A program made the position numbers and the translations under genes. A model generated the notes under the pieces. The model saw only the letters and a list, made by a program, of their open reading frames with translations, made no database searches and was not told where the DNA came from. From Acanthococcus lagerstroemiae (Eukaryota > Arthropoda > Insecta > Hemiptera > Eriococcidae), in the NCBI GenBank assembly GCA_031841125.1, contig CM063107.1, forward strand, positions 60,709,814-60,773,813: a DNA stretch of 64,000 nt. Reading direction: 5' to 3'. Positions 11,934-24,005 of this stretch are shown here, piece after piece. How positions within the stretch are numbered: position 1 is the first letter of the stretch; every line of letters starts with the position of its first letter.

Positions 11934-12185
11934 TTGGACGCTGTTAAGCGAGACAGAACCAAGCGACATTTGTTGATAAAATGAGTTATTCGTATCGTTG
12001 GAAAGAGCATAAAAAGTAGAAATTTTCAAAATTGGGCTCCCGATTCAAAATGTGTATTCACGTTGAAAAAAGTTTATTAGTAAACACTATGTCATATAGT
12101 TTCTACGTGGCTCTTGAACTTCGAATCACGTGTTCTCAAAAAACAGATGTGGTCGCTTGGTTCTGTCTCGCTTAACTGCGCCCAA
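11934..12185 (+). mobile_element. Complete 252-bp MITE, GGACGCTGTT family, with TAA target duplication
   Basis: Terminal inverted repeats of 34 bp (11934-11967 and 12152-12185) differ at about three positions. They start TTGGACGCTGTTAAGCGAGA on the left and TTGGGCGCAGTTAAGCGAGA on the right (minus strand). The element is flanked by TAA on both sides (11931-11933, 12186-12188). A 3-bp TAA duplication is typical of PIF/Harbinger-type transposons, so this is probably a non-autonomous member; the family assignment is inference. Related copies are at 2060, 55483, 55686 and 56387-58036. Confidence 0.85.
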
Positions 12186-12689
12186 TAATTCATTGACGTT
12201 TCCTTCAAAACTGATTTCTTGGTGCATCCTGATAGGACACTGCGTTTTTAAATTAACTTTTTCGCGAAGCAAGTAGTTCATGCAAATTAATAAATCAGGT
12301 CTTCCCCGCATCTCCACCATTCGAAAAAATTTTTCGCGCTTTCTCGAGGAATAAAACGTTGCCAGCAAATTGTCCAAGACCACTTGTATGTAAAATCAAC
12401 TTTAGAGTAATTTTGTTTGAAATATTTTTCATCTCATGATCAAAAGTCAATCTATGAGGCGTTGTTTCCCCTACTATGGAGGATAAAGCTCCAATGATTT
12501 TTAGGTTGTTCCTCAGTATGCCCTACTGACCAACTATATCTACTAAAATTCAACTTTGCGAAATTTTTGTCCAAGTTGGTGTCTTTTTCACGTAATTTTC
12601 CCGGACTAGCAGTCTACACAAATGAAAGTACATTGAAATATGTTTTTTGATAATAAGCTGGAGTTGGGCGCAGAAATTGAATGTGCGGG
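12186..12689. other. Intergenic, nothing recognised
   Basis: No supported gene or repeat was recognised. The minus-strand frame at 12126-12383 starts inside the adjacent MITE and has no family similarity. Confidence 0.4.
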
Positions 12690-12916
12690 GGTAGCTTGAC
12701 GTTACTTTTCCCACGGTTTTGTTGTGTCAGATTTTCCTTCTCTGTGCCGAAGAGTGTGCAACTTCAGTTCGCTTACTAGCCACGTGTTTCACGATACTGA
12801 GTAAGCTGTTCACGACGTGCACAGACCCAGTACCAATCTTTCTGATCTGGTGGTAACACGTCGTACGAGTGTAGTGCCTTGTTCGTGTAAACTGACGGGA
12901 GTCGTAAGACGCGCTG
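12690..12916 (-). mobile_element. SINE family 2, truncated copy (body only)
   Basis: The reverse complement aligns with the body of the SINE at 4297-4815. Shared stretches include ACGAACAAGGCA, CAGAAAGATTGG and GTGAAACACG-GGCTAGTAAGC. The tRNA-like head is absent. Confidence 0.65.
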
Positions 12917-13748
12917 TTTTTTTACCTTATTATTTTTAAGCTGTTATTAAAAGTAAATATTTTTTTGTTTCCCCCTTCTTTTTTTTTTTTTGCATAAAAT
13001 TTTTTTAAATTGACGTTCTTTATTATTTAATACCATAAGTCAATCTAGTTGCCCATGAAAACGTTCACAAAAGTAATAAAACTGAAAGAGGAAATAACTG
13101 GCGTTCATACCCCTCCATGTTTTGTAACAACGCCAGGAAGTTAGTTTTCCTATTTCAGTTCCTGCCAAAAGTGAAAGGTTTCAAAAAAAAATTAACCTCA
13201 TGAAATGTTACAAAATACAACTCTTTACAATATCCCGTCGCAAAATCCTTTCAATTTTTGGGAGCGGGAGGTGGGGGGAAGAGATAGAGATAATCGCCTT
13301 TAAAAAAATGGGTAGCGTCATTACCCGCAGGCACCTTATTTGATGCCGATTTTGTATTTTGCGATATTAGACTTCCGCACCTGGGGCTACAATCTCCAAC
13401 TTCGGGCAAACATCAAAAATTAATTCAGTGATCCCAAAAACTTTACAAATGATGGGAGATGGGGTATTAATGTTTTCCGAAAAATTTTTCGCTCGGAAAA
13501 AGGCGACATAATGTGCGCATGTAGTATGGAGAAATTTTCAAAAATCAAAGAACTCGAGTTTACCTCTCTTATTCCTATTCAATTTTGACCGTTGAGTTCG
13601 TTGTCTGGATTTGGTGGCCAGATTTATTAGATGTCTTTTTACGCGAGAAAAAGTTTCGGAAATCTTTCGAAACCGGAGCGGATAGAAATACTCGGAGTCA
13701 AAATCGAACCACACTACGTCATACTTTGCTGATGTACCACCTACTATT
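12917..13748. other. Intergenic, nothing recognised
   Basis: AT-rich sequence with homopolymer runs. A 77-residue frame at 13585-13818 runs into the inverted repeat and has no recognisable family. Confidence 0.4.
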
Positions 13749-13749
13749 T

Positions 13750-14784
13750 AGTCCAGGAGAATCAGCATTTTTGATAGAATTAATTGCAGCACAGCTGAAA
13801 CTTGGTACGATTGTTTAGTATCCTCTTCGAAAAAGCCCCGTAATCCCCCCTCCACCGGTGTGAGCATCACCCCCCAGAGTCCAAAAAGTGCCCCCGGAAA
13901 CAGTTTTTGGCTTGTATCTAGCTTAACATTGAGTTATAGGTAAAAATGTTCATCACCAAAATTAAAGAGCGTAAAATTCTCTATAAAAATGATATCTAGG
14001 TACGTTTTTTTTTTTTTTTTTTTTTTTCATGAATCCCATTCCAACCAAGATAATCGGCGTTCAAGATCACACGAGCATGTAAATATGGAGTGATGATCAG
14101 GGACAACAATATTCTGCAAAAAAACTCAAGTTAGGGTCATCTGAAAGGAAATGGTAAGGGCTGACACTTTAGTTCTCCTCAATACTGAAAATGCTGGAGC
14201 TCATTTCACCTGTACATGTTTTTGTGGTAAAAATACCCTGATCTTATTTTCGTCCACTACACTAGCGCACCTACAGGAGTGTCCAAACGACAATAGTCAT
14301 GTCGCTCCATATCTATTGTCTATCTTCAATCCGGTTTCTAAAACAAGCTGGTCCATCTAGTATAGGGATTTAAAATTACAGCGTTCAACGCTTGTCGCAT
14401 GTTGAAGTGACGAGTTCGGCATTCGTGTACCGCATACGTTGTAGGTTACTTCATATTTACATGCTCGTGTGATCTTGAACGCCAATTATCTTGGTTGGTA
14501 TGGGATTCACGAGAAAAAATATAGATGTCATTTTTGTAGAAAATTTTACGCTCTTTAATTTTGGTGAGGAATATTTTTACCTATAACTCAATTTTAAGCT
14601 AGATACAAGCCAAAGACTGTTTCCGGGGGCACTTTTTGGACTCTGAGGGGTGACGCTTACACCGGGGGACGGGGAGAAATCACGAGGCTTTTCCGAAGAA
14701 AGTACTAAACAATCGTATCAAGTTTCAGCTGTGCTGCAATTAATTCTATCAAACACCTCTTTTTTAGCTAATTCTCCTGGACTA
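13750..14784. mobile_element. 1-kb inverted-repeat (foldback) element
   Basis: Arms of about 335 bp (13750-14087 and 14453-14784) are mutual reverse complements with moderate divergence. Both contain GTCCAGGAGAAT, a GCAGCACAGCTGAAACTTG(G/A)TACGATTGTTTA-type stretch, GGGGGCACTTTTTGGACTCT and an ACGAGCATGTAAATATG-like inner end. The ~365-bp loop is open on neither strand. Its segment at 14130-14290 is also found inverted at 63010-63190, so the loop sequence is part of a repeat family. Confidence 0.8.
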
Positions 14785-17700
14785 ATTGTGCAAGTTCCAA
14801 CAATTTTTTAGGCTCACCTAGGAACTGAGTTTGGCATCACGCCACAACCGAATTCTTTGTCGAACTCAGAGATTGAAATTGAATTGGTATAAGTGATGAA
14901 CTAAATTTTTTTTTTTTGAACATTTCTCCATTCTATCGAAGTGGAAAGTCTAGAATGTCCCAAATTATGAAAAATAAATATTGCCTGACTGTTGTTGTTT
15001 TTTTTTTCACTTTTTTTGGACAATACACACAGAGAATTTTTTCTAATTTGAAGAATAATTGGGGTTCACATACCCGATTAAGTAGCACATCATATCTCTT
15101 TTCGGGTGGAGAATATTTTAGCTGTCCAAATTGAGTAGAAGTTGTTAGTCAACAACTAAATTTTATTGATTTTGAAAATCTCTCCACAACTGTGTACCAA
15201 GTTTTCTTTCGGGCAAAAAGTTTTCAAAAAGCTCTTGAAATCAAATGGGGTGGAAGTGGCTTAATTTTTCGAAGCAAATTCAAACTCGGCGTCGAAATTG
15301 AGCTACAGTCATTTTTTAACTAATTTGACCCTATTTTACGCCAATTTTTGAAAGTAGCAGTCAAATTCGGACGACGAATTCAAACATACGTTGTCGACTC
15401 AATTTTTTTAACGATCTTCTAATCTGAATCCATGATTTTTTTCAATTTCTTAATCTACAGAACATGATCTTAGATCACTGTATTCATGATTTTACCAACC
15501 CGCGGCTTCAACACGTACATACTTGCAAATATTTGTAGCATCCATGAGTTCTTCTGCAAATGATTTCCAATATGATTGACGGTATAGGTCGAGCTTAAGG
15601 AAACATCGGGGAGGGATGAAGGGACTAGATGAATTCAGTGGGGGGGGGGCTAAGCTCTTCCTGAAGACTGATTCAGCCCCCAATGGCAAAATTGAAATTC
15701 TAATACTTTTGAAGAATAAAGTCGTTTTTCGGTTCGAGTTTGAATTTCTGGCGAATTTTTCAATTTAAGATACCAAAAACTGAGTTTTGAAGAAAAAAAT
15801 ATAGTCTGAAATCAAAGTAAATTAACTTTCTTAAACAAGTTTTTATGCTCATTTCAAATGATCAGATCTGATATTGAGATCAGTTATTTTCGGTATTAAA
15901 AAAATAGCTGTTGGAAGGCCACGAGACTAGGATTTTACAAAAGAAACATACGCTATTACGTGTTTTTGTAATAAAAATGCAACAGTGAGGTATATTACGA
16001 GTATCACCCTTCGATTAATACGTCAAATTACGACACGATTCTACGATTTCGTAACATCCGACCTCTGATAACAGAAGGACGTATGGTGGATCGCATAATT
16101 TACAATTTATGTCCAGGGAAATACAAAGGAAAGGCATCAGGTGAGGGAAATTTCATTAAAGCTTCTTGCGAGCGAGTATGCGGCTGTATCGAGGCTGTCG
16201 ATCTAATAAATAATTTAAACTGGTAATGCGAATTTAGTGGCCAAATCTATCAACTCGGGTTCATTAAATTTTTAACCCGTCTTACACTATACCCGCAACA
16301 ATCGAGGGTAACAAAAATATCGCGATTGGCTGCAGCCTTTTCGAAACTGACAATGAACTCCATCGTGCTAGAGAATATAATCGACGATGAATTATTCGTG
16401 AATATGGAAATTAACTACGAGTATACTGACACAACACAAACATCGAATCCTATTTGAGTTTCCAAACAAACGAGAAATTTTGAATTTTTAATACGTTCAG
16501 ATAAGTTTTTGTTGACTACCTATTTGAGAACTTTATCGATCATTCTAACTCGTTATTTACACAGCTTGGATTTCTCGATGACAAAGAAACGGTATTACTT
16601 ATTTGGTTAAATTTCCTCCGCTTTATTACCTCCAGACCCCCAGGCTCAGGTACTATCGTCTATGGTGTTAACAATTCCCTTTTCAGAAGACAAAAATACA
16701 AAAGAAGATATAGATATCAGATAGTGGCGACAAAGACAAATCATATGATCTAAAAATGAAAAAAATTGGTGAAATATGTTCAAAAACCAAGCTTGCAATT
16801 TCCGACCATTTTGATGGGTAACTGATAAAACCAACTGGAATCGATGTACTGAATACTGATACTCGAAATACTGATCGTGGTTCACGATTAAAAATTTTAC
16901 ATGATAGCAAATTTTTTATCAATTTATTTATAAATTATTTTTCTTCAACTTTTAGCAGTTGCTGAATTGATAAGTTTGAACCACAAAATCTAGCTCATAG
17001 CTGACTTACGGGCCGAAAGTCGAGTAGCAGAATTCGCCAGGGTGGCTTTCGGCTTAATGGATAACGACCAAAATCGTGACTTAAGCTTTAGCTTAAGCCA
17101 CTGGTAGCCTCATCGTCACATCCTTAGATTACAGGGGTTCTAAGCAAAGTATTCATTGAGTGCTAGGTATAAGCAAACTCTAGTTGTAAGATCTAAGGAG
17201 GAGGGGGGAGGCTAGGAGGCTGTCCTATTTAAAGAGACGATTTCACAACTCCCCTAATAATAAATTTTCAATGTATTTTCAACATTTTCTGGAGGACTGA
17301 GTCGACCTTCCGATGCCGAGAAACGACCAGAGAGGGTACAAAATGTGAACGAACTAAACAGCAACTCATTCACGGTCCTTGATGCAGCAACAGTGCTATT
17401 ATGTTAAACTTGAACCATTGAGGTTGGTGGTATGAAATAAAAACTTTTTTGCGCAAACATACAACATGAAAGTAAGAATTTCGTTCCCGTACCGAAGTGT
17501 AGCCCATGGGACAACTGATTGTCTCTATTGAATAATTTTATCCCGGAAGGCCCCAAATTACGGGATACTATCTTTTAAAAATGGAGTAAAAATGACGCCG
17601 AAATTAAATTCAGCAACTATCGAACCACCATGTTGAAATCCGAATTGAATTCTATAACTTCTGGCTCTCCTTCCCTACATGCGTGACAATGTTGAACTTG

Positions 17701-19423
17701 TCAGATTAGAATCAACATTGAATTCAGCGACTTGAAAATCATGTAGGATCGACGGAGAAAATGAAAGGGCAAATTCGAAAATGACCTGCTCGTGGGATAA
17801 AATCTCAGTTCTGGATTAATACATCACAAAAATTGTTTTATGTCGTGGATAAAAGATGTAAATGAAGCAGCTGAAGTATCAACTGAAGAAAATGCCGTGG
17901 CCGTGCTTAAGTCATAAGAGGATTTCGTCTTGTTCTTCACCGAATTCGGGAATAATCTCATATAAATCACCACTGTACCAAAATGCAATCAACGAATTCA
18001 TTAGCGCTGCTTTGCTACAGCTGCGGAATTAAGACGAAAACTGAACTGAATTGAGAATTCAAATTGGGTACACCTTTTGCGGTTTAATATTGTTAAACTT
18101 GTTCGGCATTCGCCTTGTATAAATGTCTGAATGAAATTAAGGAGAAGTTGTATCGGCGGTGTGACTAAGGACCTTCGAGAAATAAAATGTCTAAATTACA
18201 ATCACGGACAGCCTATTAGTATTAATTAAAATTCTCTCATCTTCGTTTTTAATCATTCGAGAGTCTCATAATTAACGGAATTCATTATGTACTTTCACTC
18301 CGGCGTTATTTTTATGCCAAAATGGCGTACAAAGCCTTTTAACGTCGTTACTTAAAACAGAATTTGTTTTCGTCGAGCCATTAATTTAAGGAAGGGCTTA
18401 CTGCGGTTTGGAAAAAAAAAAACAGTCCAGACTTCTCTAATCTTTGTTAACCGAATGTAAATTTTTCTTGGTAGTTTATTTAGAGAAAGCGTGGATATTT
18501 AATTACCAAGTTTTGTATAATATACATGGGTTCCTGTCATTGTCGGCGAAAATCTAATGTAGTTTTCATGGTTAAGAGAGGGAATGACAGCTCAACTGAC
18601 TGAAAGAAAATTGGGAATATGAACTTTCCAAATTTAAGGGCCAATTTATTCGATAAAATATTAATTTTCCCTTTCCATATTAAGCTAATTAAAAACTCGT
18701 GGTTGATACAACCCCTTTTGATACTTCAAGTAGTAACGTAGCCAGGATTTTTTTCGAAGGGAGCATAGGAAATATGAGAAGTGTATAGCCGGATTTCATT
18801 TACTCGTAAAAGCTGCTCATATTTTTAATAGAAAAAAAATGTTCACAGAGGACCATGGCCTCCTCGCCCCCCTCGGCTAGACTACTGGCTTCAAGATAGC
18901 AAATGATTTGGATGTAAGGCTAATTAACACAACGAACTGTGGCAATATTCCAACTCGTATAAATCGATACCTGATAGCAACCTTAGCATGTTCATTTTTT
19001 CATTTTCATTATTTGCGGGGGTTGGTGTGATTAGATAGAGGACATTGAAATCCTCAATTTCAGATGAAGTCTTTGCCGATTTCACGGTACACTCGTAATC
19101 CAACATTCACAAAAATTAACTTTCGAATTGAATTTGGAAAATCACCTTTGAGATTCCAACAATTTTTCGAACCTTGTCTTGAATTGCTCGAAGAAATTGA
19201 AAAAACAAAATCAAAGATCACATAGTTCTGGCATTTTTAATACATTGGTGTGTCTATTATTCCCTCCATTTTCGAAAAATAGGTGACCTACACCCTAATC
19301 TAGCTCCACATCGTAAACAAGAAATTTTTAACTATTTCTTTTTTCAAATTTTTATTTTGAAAAACTTTTGATCTGGAATAATAATGCAATTTCGGAAAAA
19401 TCTTCATGAACCTGTAAACCATA
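14785..19423. other. Long gene-poor stretch
   Basis: About 4.6 kb of AT-rich sequence. Short fragments near 15150-15480 resemble the ~135-bp repeats. I see no exon with family similarity, no RNA gene and no clear element. Frames at 16646-16922 and 18924-19106 look like chance. Confidence 0.4.
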
Positions 19424-21660
19424 TAATAATAATAATAATATTTATTTATTTGAAGCCCTCCGGTCACAGCCAAAATGGCCATTTACGACTGGGGGCTTTA
19501 ACTTGGCAGAATTTTGAAAACTCAAATTTAAAAAAAAAAAAAAAAAATTAAAATAAGTTACATGATACACTCGTATCTAACCCAAACAAAAAATGAAATT
19601 AACAAAAAAAAAAAAAAAAAAATGAACAAAAACTAAAAAAAAAAACAACTAAAAATGCGAAACGAACGGGAGAAAGATCGCTATCTGCCCCCACCCCCAT
19701 ACCCTGGTGCCCATCCCCACATACGCGCTCAAACCAGTGTCAGTCCGTGGCTAGAGTCAGAGACTATTATAGCTGTCCATCAAATATTTTGTAAACTTGC
19801 TGTTTGAAGGGTGATTTGTTTATCGAGTCGAGTACATCAAGGTGGTTATGGATTCTACTAACATTGTTATATAACTTCAGAACTCGAGCGATGGGGGAAT
19901 TTGACAAAATTTGTGTGTGTGAATAAGGGACTGTAAAGAGATCAGTGCTATACGACTATTGAAAGTAGGTACGCGAATTTCAATTTTTTCAAGTAAAGGT
20001 ATGTTGCGTTTTTCAAACTGTATTATCCCGTGTAGGAACAATAACGAGAAAATGTCCTTACGACCCCGAAGACTTTTCATTTCATAACCCTGAAGTAGTT
20101 CCTTATATTTAATTGAGTAAGTGTAACAGGAAAATTGCTTATAATACAAGTATCTTAAAAAACGTTTCTGCACTTTCTCAATGGTTTTGATCATTTCTGC
20201 CGTGAATGGATTCCATACAATTGCCGCGTACTCAAGATGAGGTTTTACAAGCGCATAATACAAGGTTTGTATTTTCTGAATATCTCTAAAGTTCACCGCA
20301 TTCCTAATAAGAAACCCTAGCATTCTTCTTGACTTGTTGACTACTGTGCTGAAAGTGCTGATATGTTTTTTGAAGGTTAGTTTAGAGTCGAAAATCACCC
20401 CTAAATCCCTAATGTCACTATTCTTAGCAAGGATATAATTGTCCATTGTATATTCAGTAGGGACAGGCAACAATTTTCTTGTGTACGTGACAGAGGAACA
20501 TTTTTTTACATTAAAAGATAATTTATTGATTTTACTCCAGTTTACCAGAGCGTTGAGATCTTGTTGCAACAGTTCCCTATCCATAGTTCCACTCACTTGC
20601 CGGAATAGCTTTAAATCATCCGCATATAGTAAGACCTTTGAATATTCTATATGTTGCGTAATATCATTAATGAATATGAGAAATAATAAGGGACCTAGAT
20701 TCGAACCTTGAGGAACACCAGATGTGCATGTAAATTTACGGGAGGTAGACCCCCTGTATGTAACATATTGCTGTCTATTGGTCAAATATGACGTGAATAG
20801 TTGTATTAATGATTTAGAAAACCCCATTCTTGTCAATTTACCAATAAGAATCTTGTGGTCAACTTTGTCAAACGCTTTCTGAAAATCTGTATATATTGAG
20901 TCTACTTGAGAATTTTGATCCAGAATATGAGATGTGTACTCCACAAAGGACACTAGATTTGTGATGGTGTTCAGAAAAGACGGATGCGAAGTGTTCTGCG
21001 AATGCATCAGCAATATGCTGAGTAGACTGTAAGTGTTTTCCATTGTACGAAAACATGTTTGCATTTGCACTTTGATTTCCTCTATTATTGAAGTATGACC
21101 AGAATCTTTTGGGGTTTTCTTTCAAACTCGCCTCTATATTTATCTCCGATATTTCCTTAGCTGGCTTTATTAATTGTTTCGATTTTCTTCGCAATTCTTG
21201 AAACTTTAGACGAAATGTTGGATTTGCAGTTTTCTTGTATTTCAATCGAAATTTATCTTTCTCTTTTAAAAAATGAACTATTTCCGGAGTAAACCATGAG
21301 GGATACGAACATTTTCTCTTCAGTGTCATAGGAACTGTTTCCAAGATAACCTGATACACCTCATCTCTAAAGTAGGTAGCAGCTTCCTCACTATTCTTAA
21401 TATGGTAAATTGCAGACCAGTTTACTTGTTTGAATTTCGAATACATAGTTAGGAAATCTGCCTTTGCGTAGTTGAGATATCTTTTTCTTTCAGTTTTTGA
21501 CTTAGCAGGTTTACTTACACTGAACTTTGACTGCGCCGGCATATTTATGGAGAGAGGCAGATGGTTGAGATCTACAGTAGAGACGAGATTCCTCACGATT
21601 TACACTCACTTCAGCCACACTAGTTAATACAAGATGTTCAGCTTCAAGCCCCTGATGACA
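19424..21660 (-). mobile_element. 5'-truncated non-LTR retrotransposon (LINE, Jockey/CR1-like), inactive
   Basis: On the minus strand this runs from the end of an endonuclease domain (a GLEAEHLVLTSVAEVS-type stretch near 21640-21590, then NHLPLSIN) through a reverse transcriptase to a 3' UTR ending AAATAAATAAATATTATTAT at about 19424-19450. The 3' UTR contains a CCATTTTGGCTGTGACCGGA stretch. It is truncated inside the endonuclease and carries frameshifts and an internal deletion. The tail of reiterated triplets, in place of a long poly(A), is usual for Jockey/CR1-type LINEs. Confidence 0.9.
19767..21596 (-). pseudogene. Broken ORF2 (endonuclease end plus reverse transcriptase) of the LINE
   Basis: Two long frames carry the protein. 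The upstream frame (21596 to about 20996) covers the NHLPLSIN endonuclease end and the linker, including SYPSWFTPEIVHFLKEKDKF and PKRFWSYFNN, up to FASVFSEHH. The downstream frame (21070-19877, meaningful from about 20974) has the RT palm: DFQKAFDKVDH at residues 62-72, GVPQGS at 118-123 and the catalytic YADD at 149-152, then thumb sequence with KPHLEYAAIVWNPF. The segment that normally links them (RT fingers, roughly 120-150 residues) is missing at about 20975-20996, so there is an internal deletion. Near 19890 another shift moves the C-terminus (ARVLKLYNNVSRIHNHLDVL) into a third frame that stops at about 19767. No active protein can be made. Confidence 0.88.
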
Positions 21661-21938
21661 AGGGTCAATGTTTTTTAAAGAAGATTGAAAAACTTCAAAA
21701 TTACTTTTCTAAATGTGAAAGAAGGTCGGGGTAGTCTGTTCATTTTTCGAAAACAAGGAAAACGGTCCCAAGTTTTGTAGATATTTTACAGCCAGGAAGG
21801 ATCGCACTGATTTGATAAACTACTGAGAGCTTCTCCGAATGCAGAGTAGCAACTACTATCCCCCATTGATTTATTCTTCAAAATAAAGTCCTTCCTTTTG
21901 AAATTCCGAGTCAAAAATTGCATTCGGGCTCTGATCTC

Positions 21939-22880
21939 AGTGTCTCAAGTACATGACGTCCTCCAAACAGCTAAACAGGCAACTCATCTTAACAACGAGT
22001 AAATATGTTTGTCTGCTCTCACATTTGAAGGGGTTAGGATACGGACATTTAAAGCGTCAATAGAATTTTTTTTTTCTCAGATTTGCTTCTAGATAGACTG
22101 GTGGAATATTATTGGTATTAATAGAAGACAGTTACCTAACTACTGGACAAGAAACACAATCGGTCAACAGGGTATTCATAGGATTATTTTTAATTAAGAA
22201 CTACATACAAAAATTTTCATATTTTTTCAATTTTCAATAAGAATTGTCCTCCGAACCAAACGATTTTTTCATGGTAAACGGTTTCCTCCTTCGCACCAAT
22301 CAAATATATTCCTTGACCTCACTTCTAACTATTTTAGTCTTCGATTGTAAATGTTTAGATAAATTTAATGCTTTACATCTAGAATTATAATCTTCTTATT
22401 AACTAAAAAAAAATTGCGGTGAAAAAAAGAACTTTTACATGGTTTATTTTTTAATACAATTTTTTTTTTCTTTTTCAAAATGTCAATTGCAAATTGCATT
22501 TATTAAAATTTTCAAATTTGAAAACTAAAATAAGTAGAAGTGAGGCCAAGGTGTATCTCTAACGGGTATAATGGAGGGAATCGTTTATTGCGATAAAATT
22601 GCTGGGACCCCAGGTCAATTCTTATGAAAAATCGAAAAAATATGACTTTGTGAACATCCTGTTGATTTGGTTGAGGCATTTTAATTCAGTAATTACTGTA
22701 ATTACTTTCTGTTATTACCAAAAAGTGAATTTTCCGTTAATACTGTATGGAGATGATTTTCTTCAAATGTCTGTATAATTGCCCCTTCAAATGTGAAAGC
22801 AAGCAAACATACCTACAGCATGGCAGGAAAAGTTGCCTGCTTACCCAATTGAAGGAGGACATGTACTTGTAACACCTGTA
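21939..22880. mobile_element. Foldback/TIR element A (~940 bp)
   Basis: The ends are inverted repeats of roughly 100 bp. The left end reads CAAGTACATGACGTCCTCC...GGCAACTCATCTTAACA...TCTCACATTTGAAGGGG, and the right end is its reverse complement. The interior also folds back: AAAATTTTCAAATTTGAAAACTAAAAT-type and TCCTCCTTCGCACC-type stretches recur inverted. Termini and interior relate it to element B at 25714-27387. There is no transposase frame. Confidence 0.75.
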
Positions 22881-23787
22881 TATTAATAATATAACTTCTC
22901 CCTACTCCTCCTCCCCTCCTGGAAGAACTCCAGCTGACAAGACGTAATGACATGGTCAACTATTGTCTTATTATATCTGAAAATATCTCCGTTATATCAC
23001 GTCTTTATCATGTTGCTATTATGTCTGTTTCCATCTGATTTTTTTCCCCTTTAAAATTTTGGGTACCTAGTCTTTACAACTAAACACACTAATTTTTAGT
23101 ATGGAAGCGAGAATGGGGGGGGGGGGAAATGAGTGCCACTCTAGTAGACATAAACTACGGAGTGTAATTTGCACTACTCACGAAGTCTGTAGTAAAATTA
23201 ACGTTAGTATTTCGGTTCACATGATTTGATTTTTACAGACGTTCTTCATTCAGAAATACCCTCAGGGCTTGTTTCGACGCATGTAAAAAGATTCAAAACG
23301 TAAACGTAGAAAGGAAATCGAGTTAACTGATATGTTTGAAAGAACGATCCAATTCGAAAAGAGCGTAACGCTAAAATGAAGAAAAGAGACTACTCTGCCG
23401 TCTCGTACACGCCAGTGCGAGTAAATCTTTTCAAAACAAACCATTACTAAAATGAAGTTTCTCAGAGAAATATCTACACATCAAAATCACTCGCAAGTGT
23501 TCGCGTGAAGAACCAAAAATGAATGCATCATTATATAATACACGCGTAGGTATACTTTTCATTGAATTCTCGCCTACCGTATGGAAACCACACACATTTT
23601 GGTCTGACTTTTCTCATTCACCAGCATTCCTCTATTCACTATAATAAATTATAATACCGCAGTTCCCTAATTAATTTCATTAATCGAATCCAATTTTTAT
23701 TTATTCAGCTTTGTAAAATGTATAGTAGGCTAATTATTCTAGGAAGAATCCAGAATCGTATCACACTTCTTGTATAATAGGGGTCTC

Positions 23788-23789
<2 letters not shown>
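22881..23789. other. Intergenic, nothing recognised
   Basis: AT-rich, with a poly-G run near 23116. No supported gene. Confidence 0.4.
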
Positions 23790-23819
<30 letters not shown>

Positions 23820-24005
23820 TTTTAATTCGCTCTCCCCCCGAGTCCTGGAATCCGCCTTTTCGAGCATTACTTCAGAGACGTCGGAGAGGCTCTTAGAGCT
23901 GTCTTAGCCCTCTTCACTTCTGGCCGAAAAACCGGTCTAGGTCGAAAATTTTGGCAAGTTGTTACGTGGGCTCGAACCCAGGACCTCCGGATTCTGAGAC
24001 CAACG
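23790..24005 (-). mobile_element. SINE family 1, 5'-truncated copy with (AAT)n tail
   Basis: It shares its body with the SINE at 10829-11046 and keeps the B box (minus strand GGGTTCGAGCCC), but similarity stops at GAGACCAACG, before the A box. On the minus strand it ends AATTAAAAAA followed by about ten AAT repeats. 5' truncation and a reiterated-triplet tail indicate LINE-mediated retrotransposition. Confidence 0.8.
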
